64,000 nucleotides of DNA from Myrmaecium sp. VS I D KN 1. Its lineage: Eukaryota > Ascomycota > Dothideomycetes > Valsariales > Valsariaceae. Both the position numbers and the translations under genes were made by a program. Under the pieces are notes generated by a model. It saw only the letters and a program-made list of their open reading frames with translations. It was not told where the DNA came from and searched no databases. This document shows, piece by piece, positions 47,001 to 60,200 of the stretch. The stretch is from positions 186,001 to 250,000 of the forward strand of contig JADQAV010000046.1 of the NCBI GenBank assembly GCA_019775845.1, given 5' to 3'. Positions within the stretch are counted from its first letter, which is position 1. Each line of letters begins with the position of its first letter.

Positions 47001-49387
47001 AGTTTGTATTCAGCAATCCAAGAGCCAGTATCATGGGCTTTGCCGTTCTACGCAGGGACTTGCGGCCTGATGCTGGTAAATTCGGTGTTCAGAGCGATCC
47101 TGCTATTCAGGTGTGCGTAGACAAGCTGATAGCGAGGCCCCCTCGTACCATGGATGAAGCTCGAGGCATATTTGGCTACATGGCAATTCGGCTGCAGGAA
47201 ATGGAGCCCGCGCTACTGCAGAGGCTCGGCAAAGCACGCATCATCCCGGTGTTCCGACTGGTAGACGTATCCGGCAAAGATACGAGAGAGGAGAAGTGGG
47301 AACACAGGGCTGTGGAATATGTTGACTCAAACTCCGTATTTATTGGCACGGATCGGGAGTTTGGGAAAATCTTGCGCTATGTGAACTTTGGGGAGGAGGC
47401 ACACATGTTCCTTCTGAAGATTGGGGTCAAACATGAACCTTCCACCCCTGATCTCGCTGCCATGGTCATAGCTAACCCTCGCAAGTTTTACGTTGAGCTT
47501 GGTGTGGAGAAGTACCTTGGTGTGCTTCGCAAGTTTGCCGAACACCGCCATATTCTTAAGAAAGAGAAAGAGCTATGGCGACAAATGAAGTTGTCCCCTT
47601 TCCTTTTAGCTCACCAGAACACTTCTCCGCAAGAGGAAGAGGAAGCTTTGGACCTCATGGATGACGACGAGGACTTGAAGAGGCCGTCGAAGGAATATAC
47701 CCTGCATCAGGGCTCTGAGATCGTCATTTGTGATGAGATCAAGTATTTTGCCTCTTTCAGGCACCTTCTCAAGGTCGCACCCCCAATTGATCAGTTGGAG
47801 GAGTTCTACGAAGCATTGGGGGCCCAATGCTTCACGTCCATTCTGCAGACGTCAATTCGAACCGGTGCACCACTACGGGATCAGTCCGCTGCGGTCCGCT
47901 TACGCAAAGAAATCATTGCCAGGTCGCGTATCTTCCTGTACGAGTATGAAAAAGATGACCCGAAGAAGATCAAGCACAATCCCAAATGGCTCGACAAGCA
48001 TTTACAGATTCAGGTGGTCGACTCCTTAACCATGGATATTTCTCTTAAAGGATACCGGTCCGCATATAAGCGAGAGCGGCTCACTGTAGGTATGGCAGAA
48101 GGCAGCAGTACCCTTGTCATCACACAGAAGTATGACATGTTCGAAGTCAGCAATAGTCTGATTCGACTCCTGGTTGACCGGCCGAAGCAGAACGATATAG
48201 TCTCATTAGAAACCATCCTGTCCGAGTCTCTCCATCGTCTCAAGCGGAAAGGATTCAATGTTGAGAGGATTCTGCAACAACGTGAGCATGAAGCACGCAT
48301 GGCCGAGAGCGAGCGGCAGAAGCAGCTTGAGGCAGAAAAGGAGCAGCGAGAGGAAGAAGCACGGAAGGCGCTTGCATTGCAGGAAAAGCAGAAACAAGCG
48401 GATCAACAACCTGCAAAGGAGAGACAACCGGGCCTTGAGACGGCTCCTGAGACCCCCAAACAGAAACAAATAACTATGCCCGGGGCATTTGACGAGAGTC
48501 CGCCAAATCGCGGTATCATCCAGGCCCCCTCTTCTCCCCAAAGACGCGCCAGTGGTTTCCTCAAGCGTTTCCAGCGTCAGCTCGGCCTAAGTGATAGCCC
48601 TGAGCAGAACGGTGGTGGCCCGTCGAACAGAGCTCAGGATCCCAGCCGCGCCCACCAGGACTCCATCCGCAGCGTACACAGTGCCATCAACTCATGCAAG
48701 CCGCACAATTCCGACACGCTCAACTCCCAACCCCAGAGCAGCGTCGTTGAGGAAAGCAAGGGCGGCTACTGTGACACCACCTGCGCGCATGACCTCACCT
48801 GGATCATGAATATCTCCCCCTCCGGAGGAGCCTCCAGCGCCGCCGACGAGATCAAGTTTTTCCTCGCTCGGCACCTTCCCGCCAACACGCTGGTTCCCAC
48901 CCTCACACCGTCCCTTCGCATCTTCGCCCGTCTCCTAGCCGTTCTCCGCGCCGTCTTCGGCATCCGCCCGGACGCCATCCACATCTTCCACGACGACCGC
49001 ACCCAGGCCATCGCCTTCAACCGCGGCGGCGCCCTCTTCTTCAACCACTTCTCCTTCGAGCGGCTGCACCTGCCTCTCTTCCAACAAACATCCTCATCCC
49101 CACCCCGCTCCCCCATCCCGGCCTTCGACTACTGGTTCCTGGTGTTCACGCACGAGCTCGCCCACAACATCGTCGCCGAGCACAGCGCCAGCCACGAGTG
49201 GTACATGACCAACATCAACCTCGAGTTCGTCGGTCGGTTCCGTGACGCCGTCTTCGCTGACTCCCCCGCCGCCTGGCAGCGTTCGTTGGGCGGTGCTGGC
49301 CCAGCCGAGACTGCTGCTGCTGCCACCACGAGCGCGGATGCACCCCCGCAGTACGAGGAGCTCGACCATCTGGGCTCCCTCAACTGA
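44030..49387 (+). CDS. DUF3684 protein with N-terminal Hsp90/sacsin-like GHKL ATPase domain
   Basis: A single-exon 1,785-residue protein of a fungal family (DUF3684) with no established function. The N-terminal GHKL fold is clear: N box TLRELIQNAADAG (E47, N51), a G1-like segment VSNNGQAF in which Asn stands where canonical members have Asp, and G2 box KIGAFGVGFYSVFADC (about 125-140). This spelling resembles sacsin and plant NO VEIN proteins. A second conserved block (KYFASFRHLLKVAPPIDQLE) lies in the middle. A charged coiled coil (about 1,420-1,480) and a disordered linker follow. The last roughly 200 residues form a separate domain (HDLTWIMNISPSGGASSAA; RIFARLLAVLRAVFGIRPDA) ending with FTHELAHNIVAEHSASHEWY, an HExxH-x5-H-x3-HE motif (H1708, E1709, H1712, H1718, H1722). 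That domain could be a zinc metallopeptidase-like fold, but this is inference. Confidence 0.9.
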   Translation: MAGKIDFARLRDQTMDAGQDDAVTVNTRALIDKVLARYSSDYTTLRELIQNAADAGATKVSIKFETVPSLHTPAPHTTDAVSQLKHLIRHHSISRLIVSNNGQAFSTADWARLKRIADGNPDESKIGAFGVGFYSVFADCDEPFVVSGNKTMAFFWKGNTLLTRTVNLPDDQASPETSFFLEYRQSKAEDGINTNPAPVPDLLSLCQFLSTSLTFVGLQNIELWVDNWMICRLNKKASPESDVALPSGLITKTEEGMMQIKSIAYSNAQIDATWNNILAWNQASVSNPSAILQEQIRTGTNSLKSFFSRLTSGSQGANTSSKTPQKELAQTAEEQVQDKLDGESRATVFTRISTIGIQTNVSNYFARELERATKKPPPRTTRISILTSPFDEAASTLSSATGKSSKIAAKLFSSVVPSKHGRIFIGFPTTQTTGMLCHISAPSVIPTVERESIDLNARHVRTWNTEMLRVAGIACRISYIVDMNEIKARLDRTVEKPGAVPDYRSALKDVVHVFRQYTAQESTPYQNVGVIIESAFWGCSKARSLDVLSTRGILPSHKVRIVSEKLSFLTDVPIIPEELTEKTEGFVQRLFALGMVSKMTIEDVTQGLEARALSEAELSEFLVWCSGKALSEELDEPGIQKLLASTIACFATDPNGPATSILELKYVEDFVNATKISADMPVPPSTIPFKLTKNLSRDQLLALGWSELSMVKWFRWLISGPQLSRITSDAEFASKVLSLLSKQWDGLSASSRNTLSELLSQQPVMPTKLGMRKPIESYFPNVKVFDDLPVISLTHHVKDKLLVALGVRKTIELGFVFSRLDIQNRTGEKTQGASLSHGELIRYFASVRDQMPPNDLKRLKDTAFCPSKAPTGSGAEGGRLYKVSELFVPNDQNERLGLRIIHLPFEYRANTPEGKLLTALGLKAAPTVDDIILVLLNAGATANERLYEYGLRYFIDNFSTNRYSLNEVGRYDTTPFLPSDQHHFPDMVAPKFVFSNPRASIMGFAVLRRDLRPDAGKFGVQSDPAIQVCVDKLIARPPRTMDEARGIFGYMAIRLQEMEPALLQRLGKARIIPVFRLVDVSGKDTREEKWEHRAVEYVDSNSVFIGTDREFGKILRYVNFGEEAHMFLLKIGVKHEPSTPDLAAMVIANPRKFYVELGVEKYLGVLRKFAEHRHILKKEKELWRQMKLSPFLLAHQNTSPQEEEEALDLMDDDEDLKRPSKEYTLHQGSEIVICDEIKYFASFRHLLKVAPPIDQLEEFYEALGAQCFTSILQTSIRTGAPLRDQSAAVRLRKEIIARSRIFLYEYEKDDPKKIKHNPKWLDKHLQIQVVDSLTMDISLKGYRSAYKRERLTVGMAEGSSTLVITQKYDMFEVSNSLIRLLVDRPKQNDIVSLETILSESLHRLKRKGFNVERILQQREHEARMAESERQKQLEAEKEQREEEARKALALQEKQKQADQQPAKERQPGLETAPETPKQKQITMPGAFDESPPNRGIIQAPSSPQRRASGFLKRFQRQLGLSDSPEQNGGGPSNRAQDPSRAHQDSIRSVHSAINSCKPHNSDTLNSQPQSSVVEESKGGYCDTTCAHDLTWIMNISPSGGASSAADEIKFFLARHLPANTLVPTLTPSLRIFARLLAVLRAVFGIRPDAIHIFHDDRTQAIAFNRGGALFFNHFSFERLHLPLFQQTSSSPPRSPIPAFDYWFLVFTHELAHNIVAEHSASHEWYMTNINLEFVGRFRDAVFADSPAAWQRSLGGAGPAETAAAATTSADAPPQYEELDHLGSLN

Positions 49388-50240
49388 GTCCTGGTTCCGT
49401 GACACCGTCGTGGAAGCGCACCTGTCACGCAGTCATCAGTTCTTGATAACCCATGTTGTTTCCCCCTTTCTGTACATTCTTTCTTATGGCTTGATTTCCC
49501 GGGTAGGGCAACAGGGGTCTCCGCTCCTCGGGAAAGCACCGCGCAAACAAAGTACTGTAGATTCAATTAATCAGATAGATTTCTCTCTCATGCCGGCAAA
49601 TCAAACGTTCAACTCACGCTATCAGACCGCGTGCCTCTTGTCTCTTATCACCAGGGTTTCCTTTCACACCTTGAATCCCTACATCTCGCGCCTCTTTCCT
49701 CGCTTTTGTCCCGTTCAGTGCGCAGTGGAACTTCAGACAGGACGCGAAAGAATCAGTTACTTATGACTGAATGGATGGATAGAGGTCCGAAAAGACGAGA
49801 TAGGTAGTACCTCAGGAGGTTTGTGTGCGCTCATACCGTAGATGATAAATAAAATTCCTTGCCAGGCGTGGAACGCATCTGTTAAAGTATTACGCAGGAA
49901 AAGCACGTTTTTTCTCCCAATCGGCAACTCTTTCTCTCTCGAGTCAAAGCAGCCCCCGAAGAGTCTACAGAAAAAAGGAGATGAGAGGAAAAAAAAAATC
50001 AATGCTTGCAGTAATTGACTTAACAGAACGTTCATAGGATTACACGCCATATATAAGCCTCATCACGGAAACCCAGCCTTTTTTAGCACACACCTGATGC
50101 CCCTCACTTCCTTTTATACATTGGCACAGGGGTATTGATCCTCACATTGCTTTTGTTATGAAGATTTTTCAAGCTGTCCCGGACGAGACTACAATGGCAG
50201 ACTTCGTGCTTCGCTTCCCTCCACTACTACCCACAGCCGT
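49388..50240. other. Convergent intergenic region
   Basis: Lies between the DUF3684 and ATP synthase beta 3' ends. The plus frame at 49242-49766 is shadow plus UTR. I see no gene or structured element. Confidence 0.5.
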
Positions 50241-52203
<1,963 letters not shown>

Positions 52204-53036
52204 TTTGAGATGTGTAGGAGGGCGGAATGTGATGAAGTAGTGGGAGGGAGTGGAGAGTGAAAGGAGCTTGTCGTTGAGGGAGAGCAAGGTGAGGGAAAAT
52301 GGACCTCGACGCGCTAAACCGCACAGAGATTGGCCTCCGGTCTTCCATCTTCTTCGCCAAGGCCGGGCAACGACGCAAGACAACTGGACACGACCTCAGA
52401 ACGTCAAAGTTCCGATGACGGTGCGGATCTTTTGGAGTGCAACAACCACCGTCCATGCACGAACCGTGCATTTTCGAGCTGAGGCCATGAGATGTATTTA
52501 TATACCTAACATCTCTCGAATATCAATCAACTACTGCCGACGCGTAAAGCAAAGCTCTCTCGCTCTTTTAGAGAGATGCAAGTGCAACCTGGCAACGATC
52601 CGGAATGCCGCGATCGGCGGCAGGAGGCTGGGGAAGTCTTCGGCTTTACATCGTCTATCCAGGCGTGTCAGGTCGACTCCGAACTCAACGTCACCATCAG
52701 ATTAACTGCTTTACTCATCGCCCGACTGTTATTATCGACGACGACGACAGTCTCTTCTTTTTTCCTAGACGACACATCTGAAGACAAATTACATCGCAGA
52801 TATACCACGCTCATACAAATTCCAATGCTCTTTATTCTATAGATACTACTGGATAACACTTTGCTTCATGTGTATATTCCACATCTAGAAAGGAGCGGGT
52901 ATATGTTCTTTCTCTCATCTTTTGTAATCCGCGTTCTCACATATTTCCTTCGTTAAATTCAATAGTGATGCTCCGTCACATCGCAGACCTGTGCCATCAT
53001 GTCCGCGTGGGGGCAACGAAACTTGACCCGAAAGTA
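52204..53036. promoter_or_regulatory. ATP2 promoter region
   Basis: Upstream of ATP2 and downstream of the branching enzyme, both on the minus strand. A short inverted repeat CTCTCTCGCTCTTTTAGAGAG lies at about 52555-52575. No gene is supported. Confidence 0.4.
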
Positions 53037-55518
53037 TCATAGCGTATTTTCCAAAGCGAGGACCTATGCCTGTTAGTACAGCATCCAATTCCTGCAAGAG
53101 GTGATCACTCCAAGGACACTTACAATCGCAGTCCTGGTAGGAATATACACCTGCAGGAAGTTCTTTCTGCCATTCCAACCGAAAGGCGTCGTAAAGAACC
53201 TGGTATCCTCGGCAATATTCCCATGACCTCCAAAATCCTTGCTATCGGTCGAGAGCACGATGCGGTAGGTGCCCTCCTGTTCAACGCCGACCCGATAATC
53301 GGTATAGCTCTGGTTGGGGTGGAAATTGAAAATCCAGAGCAATCCAGCACGCTCGAACACGATAACCTTATCGCCTTCATGCTTGAGGCTGACGTACGCT
53401 TGGGGCGAATGTAGCCAGCCATACTTCTCCTCTGTCCACTGCATCTTGCTGTCAAATTCGTTGAGGAACCTGTACCGCAAAAGCGGGTCGTCCACAAGAT
53501 TGAATTGCCGGCGAGCATAGTGGAACGAGTTACCGTTGCCTTCACGCGGGAAATCAAGCCATTCGGGGTGACCGAACTCGTTTCCTTCGAAGTTCAGGTA
53601 GCCTTCACCTCCAAGTCCGTGCGTGATTAGACGTATCATCTTGTGCAGCGCAAGTCCACGGTCAATCACGGGAGTGAGCGGGGAGAGGATTGACATGTTT
53701 GTGTATAGCTCAGCGTCGCAGAGCCACATCATCAATGACTTGTCTCCTACCAATCTGTGCCTTTGTTAGCTATAGGAAATCGTAGAGTTCGCAAGGTAGT
53801 ACTTACGCTTGATCATGGCTCTCCGCATATGCGATTGTCTTCTCGCCGTGACGACGATTAGTTAAGGTGAAAACAAGATTTCCCATGTCCCAGTCGATAT
53901 CTTCTTTTTCCTTCAACCACTTGATGTAGAGATCCGGCACTGCCATAGCAAGGCGGTAGTCAAAGCCTATACCACCAAGCGAAAGCGCAACGCACAAGCC
54001 TGGCATGCCGGAAACATCTTCCGCAACGGTGATGACTCTGGGAAATAGTCGATGCAGCATCTCATTGGCAATCATGAGGTAGACGACGCCCTCCTCATCC
54101 ACTCCCTCGCCGAAGTATTCGTGGTAGCCTCCTGAAAAGCCGCTATTCGAAGTCAGATTGGTTCATCGCAAGGGTTGGCCAATACTTACGTGCCAATGCC
54201 ATGGTGAAGATACAGCATACTGGTTACTCCATCGAAGCGGAAACCATCGAACTGATATTCCTCCATCCAGAAACGCAAGTTGCTGAGCAAAAACCTGAGC
54301 ACCTCGTGGTGACCGTAATTAAACAGCCGGCTATCCCACAGGTCATGCCTTCCTTTTCCGCCCTCATGGAAGTACTGGTGATCAGTTCCGTCGAACATAT
54401 TCAGCCCATCCAGCACGTTCTTTGAGGCGTGACTGTGGACTACATCCAGCAACACGGTGATTCCCATACCGTGAGCTGTGTCGACTAGTTCCTTCAGCTC
54501 TTCAGGCGTACCATACCTGCTGCTTGCTGCGAAGAAACTGTTGATCTGATAACCGAAGCTGGCATAGTAGGCATGCTCCATGATGGCCATTAACTGGATA
54601 CAGTTATATCCTAGGTGCTTGATCCGCGGCAGAACATTCTGGGCGAACTCCTTGTATGTAGCAACTTTAGGCTCAGGAGAGGAGATGCCAACATGAGCCT
54701 CGTAGATACGGACACTAGCAGGTTTCGGTGGCTTCGGATTCTTGAATACATAACGCTCTTCCTTGGGTGGATTCCAGAATCTCGCGTCGTACACGGGGGA
54801 TACGTGGAGATCTTGAGTGACTCGCTTGATCCACGCAGGGACTCGTTCTTGTCGAGCATGATCGTTGGGAACGACTAGTGATATCTGGGCCGAGAAAATC
54901 AGCAATCTTATGCCGGATATCCAGACGTTGCCATTTCAAGTGATGCGTACCTTGACTTTGGAGTCGTGCGGGATCGCAGGCTGGCCATCCTTCGCAGGCA
55001 GTGTTACTTCGAATACCCCGAATTCGTTCTTCGTCATAGGCGTGGCATCGCGATCCCAGTTGTCTGGAGAGTGGTTAGATCATGCTGCTGTTGAACCTGC
55101 TAGGTGCAGCTCACTGAAATCTCCAATCAAGTATGCTCGCAGAGCATTCGGTGCCCATTCTCTGTATGTGATGTCGCCATTCTCGCGCACGTTGAACCCG
55201 AAGCTTTCATAACCCTGTCTGTTTCATCAGCAGCTGCTCAGCGACCGGTGTCGTGATTACGACCTTAGAGAATTTGTCCAAGCCTCCCTCGGTGGCATCG
55301 ATGGTTTTTATCCAATCTTGCGCCTTGTTGTACCGCCGCTTGATCACGTCCACGTAGTCTGATAGATAGGGATCAAGCTTGACAATGCCTTATAGCTGTG
55401 AGCAGTTGTAGCGAACGGTAGAGGCTAGCAGTGATCGCTTACCGGATCCGTCCGCAGGCATCTGGCCAGCCGGTTGGGACATGACCGAGTTGGCTGAGGC
55501 CTGGTTGAGAGGGTCCAT
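53037..55518 (-). CDS. GBE1: 1,4-alpha-glucan branching enzyme (glycogen branching enzyme)
   Basis: A cytosolic GH13 enzyme that makes the alpha-1,6 branches of glycogen. The start [20 protein letters not shown] (55516-55518) is followed after an intron by [20 protein letters not shown]. The CBM48 region ([36 protein letters not shown]) and the catalytic barrel follow. Barrel motifs are [12 protein letters not shown] (region I), FRFDGVTSM (nucleophile Asp), [11 protein letters not shown] (acid/base Glu) and YAESHDQA (transition-state Asp). [20 protein letters not shown] is a branching-enzyme marker. At the C-terminus, reading through the last donor would give an atypical tail. Splicing gtaagt to the acceptor at about 53066 gives [14 protein letters not shown] with its stop at 53037-53039, which fits the family, so I chose it. 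Eight or so exons; about 695 residues. Confidence 0.93.
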
Positions 55519-57206
55519 GGAGGCAAGTACGTTTGATATGCGTGCTTCTGATTGAGTTGATGCTATCGCAGTAGGGTGGAAGGGACTGGGGATGGAACGG
55601 GGCCGGAATGGTCGTTCAAGCGGGATTTAAAGGTTGCACTGTTGTGAGGGGAGGTCTTGTCACCGATGAGGGGCAGGTCGCTTCAATTGCCCGCAGAGAT
55701 CTCCAGACTGCGCTCGCCTTCCAACGTCTCAACAGAGCCGGGCGGGCGGGGAGCTTTGACATCATACCTCAAGCTATCCCGCACCCAGTTAGCCAGGCGA
55801 GCCTTACCCCAGCCGGGGCGAGCAGAAGCCACTCCCACCCCATACCCTTGCCTGAAACTCTTCAGGCTCGTTCACTCCAGCAGCAGCTTGTAAATATAAC
55901 CACGAAAGTGTTCCGAACCTGCGTGAGGAGGTGTAACGTGAGACGCACGAATCCTTGTGCTGCACCCAGCTTGATTGGACGTTAACGCCGATGCCAAAAT
56001 TTGCACATGAGATGGCCTGATTGCCTTCAACTTCTGAGCGTACGGTATCGCTTACTAACATATCAGACGAACCTGGCTAACCGCGGAGCCCCGCGCCCCA
56101 CGTTACTCCAAATACGTTACTACGACATTGATTTCAACGAATCACTGATCATATCCTGCCACTCTATTCACAACTACAGTACCTAGTTGCCCCAAATACA
56201 ACCTTTTCATCAGACCGACCCAAACATCTCTAGTGGCCGTGTGTCAAAACTTGAAGTCGTTTTGCGTAAGTAAGTAGCGGGAATGCCCCTTGAATCCTGT
56301 ATAAGCAACCTGAACTTCAAGCTGTCAAGGAAAAAGACGCATTGGATCGGAATAAGCGAGAACTGATGGACCAGAGGGGAAAGTGCAGTGATTCTGAACC
56401 CGCCACGGCATGTAGCACACCTTCCTCTACGACAGGTGTCGATCAATATCCAGTGCCAATCGGAGATATCCTCCACCCCTTATTGTGAACTGGGCAGCAT
56501 CGCCGAGCAGCCATATGTTCACTTCCTGACTACACCGAGCTTGATGGCGCGTGTATAACTGCGTAAAGTAGCCATGGAGTTAGGTATTTCTCCAGACCTT
56601 CAATGATCCCAGAACAGGCATGCAAGGCATGCCTCCGACAATCTCGTGAAAAATCCAAACCACACCGGGTCAAGTACTACTTAGTATTCTGTAGGCAGAA
56701 AATTACAGCTGAACTACCCGAAGCAAACACCAACGTTCCAACGCTCTCTATGGCAAAGCTGCTAGAAAGCTTTAATAGGTTTTACAAGTACCTACTAGGT
56801 AATGTAGAGTACTATGCTGGAAGTACTGACGTCCGCCTGAAGGATGGATGAGATGGAAGATCCTTATCGGCCCTACCCCGCGCGATAACGCAATCACGTG
56901 CGACCACTGACGCATGCAGGGTCCCCTTGGTCCCTCGGCATTCACCTCCGGATGAGGTACCTCTCCACTTCAAGTCTTATGTTGGCGCTCCAGCGAGTGT
57001 TGGAAGGTCTCTACTAATAGCTCAAGCTTCCTAAGGCCTTTTAGTATTCGGTATACGGGCAAATCTCTGGACACTGTCCATTTGGAACCCAGGATCGACC
57101 GGACGGGACCAGAAGTCACGGTGTAAACACTGCTGACAACGGAAGCCTCGCGGTTCTCGCCTATACGTAGGCACCTCAGACGAGGCCAGCCTTTTCAGCC
57201 TTCGTT
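55519..57206. promoter_or_regulatory. Divergent intergenic region, branching enzyme and ClpX genes
   Basis: A 1.69-kb region with both promoters. It is less GC-rich than the flanking genes and has no open frame that looks coding. No motif can be named with confidence. Confidence 0.4.
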
Positions 57207-59137
57207 ATGGCGACAGCGACGACCTTCACCATCTCACTGTCGCCTCCTGCTCGCACGTCCTATCTAGCTTTATCAACAGCTTGCCGAAGCCTCCACAGCT
57301 CACGTCGACGCTACTCTTCGGGACAATTTCACCGCTCCGACTTCAGTGGGCAAGGCTTCACCGGGTTCTATGAGCCCGGCGAGCCGACTGGGGGCCCGCT
57401 GGGGGGCGCGAGTCTGGTAGGAGCGCCAAAGGTCACGCCGAAGGCGCTGAAGGAACATCTGGACCAGTTTGTTGTCGGGCAAGAGCGGGCTAAGAAGGTC
57501 CTTAGCGTGGCGGTTTACAACCATTATCAGAGGATACAAGAGCTGCAAAGACAGGAAGTTGAGCGGGAAGAGCAGCTGGCAAAGCAGGCCCGGCGGCATA
57601 TGGGCTATCGACATCCCGTAGAAGGTAGCTCAACCTAGCCGTACGATGCTGCCTGAACACTTACTAATTTGCGTAGACGAATTTCCGGGACAACAACAGA
57701 CGACTCTTCCACGTACCTACAATTCGTTCCCCCCGCCCCAAGAATCGGAAGACGATGCGCCGCTGCTCGATTCCTCGCCTCTGACAATAGAAAAGTCAAA
57801 CGTACTGCTCCTGGGCCCGTCCGGAGTGGGGAAGACGCTCATAGCAAAAACGCTTGCCCGGGTCCTGGACGTACCATTCAGCATGTCAGATTGTACGCCG
57901 TTCACACAAGCGGGATATATCGGAGAGGACGCCGAGACTTGCGTGCAAAGGCTCCTGGCGGCGGCTGACTATAATGTTGCTGCAGCCGAGAGGGGGATAA
58001 TATGTCTGGACGAGATTGACAAGATAGCCACAGCAAAAGTATCTCATGGGAAAGATGTCAGTGGTGAAGGAGTGCAACAAGCCTTGCTCAAGATCATCGA
58101 GGGTACTACTTTGCAAATCCAGGCGAAGCATGCTCAAGGAAGTAGTGGAGGGCCGGGGGCGCCAGGTGGCGGAGCCGGAAGCGGCGGACCTCCTGGATCC
58201 AATATGAATATGAACCCGAATCAGCCCTCCGGTAGGGGCGAAGTATATAACGTTCGCACTGACAACATCCTCTTCATTTGTACTGGCGCATTCATCGGCT
58301 TACATAAGGTAATACTGGACCGGATTTCCAAGGGCAGTATCGGATTCGGCGCTAAAGTGCGTGCGTCAAACCCGTCTTCCACGAATCCGCACGACACCAA
58401 CCTCCGAGGCGAGGATGAGCTGTTCAAGAAGCACCTGCCGTTCTACGTCCCGGATCCATCTCCACCTTCTCCATTCGCAGGTAACACTGCCCCAGCGAAA
58501 ACGGCACAGAACGTCTACAACGCACTCGACCTCGTGGAGCCAGCCGACCTGCAGAAGTACGGCATGATCCCCGAGCTCATCGGGCGCATTCCCATCTCGT
58601 GCGCGGTCTCCTCGCTCGACGAGGAGGCGCTCGTCCGGGTCCTCACCGAGCCGCGCAACAGCCTGCTCCGCCAGTACGAGCAGCTCTTCCAGCTGTCCGG
58701 CATCGAGCTGCGCTTCACCAGCGGCGCGCTGCGCGAAGTCGCCAAGACGGCAGCGAGCATGGGGACCGGGGCGCGCGGCTTGCGCACCGTCATGGAGCGC
58801 CTCCTGGGCGAGGCCATGTTCGAAGCACCTGGTGAGTCTGCGTCCGCCGTTCGTTGATGTGTCGCTGCTGCACACCCGCTAACAACCCACGCGCGCAGGC
58901 TCGTCGACGAAGCATATCCTCATCACGCGCGACGTCGCCATGCGGAAAGCCGCGCCGGTGTACTTCCCGCGCGGACAGCAGGCGAAGTTCCACGCGCTGA
59001 TCGCTCAGGAGGAGGAGGCGTGGGAGATGGAGCAGCAGCGGAGGGAGAGCGGGTCGCGGAAGGGAGGCGGAGGGGTCGCGCCGCAGGTACAGAGCTTCGA
59101 GGAGTTCCGGCAGAAGAGCGTCGGTGGGTTCTCTTGA
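57207..59137 (+). CDS. MCX1: Mitochondrial ClpX-type AAA+ unfoldase (Mcx1 homologue)
   Basis: A hexameric AAA+ unfoldase of the mitochondrial matrix that works with ClpP protease where present and remodels 5-aminolevulinate synthase. The N-terminus [20 protein letters not shown] with [12 protein letters not shown] is a presequence. There is no zinc-binding domain. Core motifs are [20 protein letters not shown], Walker [19 protein letters not shown] (about 184-200), pore loop AGYIGEDAE, Walker [11 protein letters not shown] (about 246-255), the ClpP-contacting IGF loop [11 protein letters not shown] (about 358-367) and sensor-2 region [21 protein letters not shown] Gly/Pro-rich insertion ([14 protein letters not shown]) separates [13 protein letters not shown] from the next strand. 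Two introns fit: about 57624-57675 (joining HPVE to DEFPGQ) and 58832-58899. The stop is at 59135-59137. Confidence 0.94.
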
Positions 59138-60200
59138 TCCCCTCTCTTCTTACCTGCGATGGGACGCAATGCGGGGCTGGACCTCTGGGATATGATTTAC
59201 GATGCGCGCTTGGATCTTGGGATTTCTTTTCATCGGAAACCACATTTCGGGTGATTTTATCTCTTTGCTTTTTACCATGGGAGCGTATCTAGGCATGAAG
59301 GCACCTTCATCATCTGTTCTCCAGCATTACCTTTTCTTTCTCCAATTAGCTCATCATCCTTTTTCTTCTCTGGGAAGATCAGATACTCTCTTCAGCATGC
59401 TTTCTTCCCTACAGCTTTCGAACCTCACTACATGCCGTCAGCGGATCGAGATTATACGCAACAGAACAGAATGGCCGATTCTCTTAGTCTGACGGAATGG
59501 ATTGCCTACGTTACTAAGTTCGGCTAAACCAAACCCCTGTGCTACCTCTACTGTATATATCATCGTACATGAATGCCCATCGGTGCCCATAATAGCTCTC
59601 CCACGCATCGGCGACCAGGAATGATACGGAAGGAATAGGGGTTTCCCAGTCCAAGATAATCACTGATCAACCGCGACTTCGTGCTGGCTGACCAGCGACA
59701 ATACCAACCAACCGCGTGCTCTTGGCCTGGCAACGTTGCACGACAGCCGCCCAGTCAGCCCTGTACCGTCCAGATCTTCGGGTGCCGTTGAACTGTGGTT
59801 GATACCTCTCGTCAATTTTCCATATTCCCCAGCGGGAAAGTGCCTGGATTAAACGAGCCCACCTTGTACATGGGAGCTTCTACGGCCGCACGACGGCCCT
59901 TTCGAAGCGTGCCTTTCTCTGTGTGAGAAAGATGGACTTTTCAAGCCAAGCAAGTAAATCTGGCTATGTCGACGCTGTGTAGGCCGGACCTAGCTATTCC
60001 TGCCGAGAAGCTCTTCGAGGGCGCCTGGGCTGGCTGCTTGCAGGACGTTCCTGCTCGCTCAATGGTAGCTCCGGTCGAAGGGTAAACAAGCGCTGTCTGC
60101 ATAACATAAAGGCCGTATCCATTGCCATTGGTGCTGACGATCGGGCCGTAGAGGTCGAGGTTCGCATCGGGAGCCCAGATGCGGAAAGGAAATGACGTGA
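59138..60200. other. Convergent intergenic region with a start-less open frame
   Basis: Lies between the ClpX and RNase H2A 3' ends. On the minus strand an open frame without an early ATG runs from within the RNase H2A end to a stop at 59941-59943 (see findings). The rest, 59138-59940, shows no gene. Confidence 0.45.

Noticed and set aside
53040-53140. Unspliced C-terminus of the branching enzyme ([15 protein letters not shown]) or a longer [14 protein letters not shown] tail
   Set aside because: Using the acceptor about 53066 after CTAAC gives VLALENTL, which fits the family end much better.
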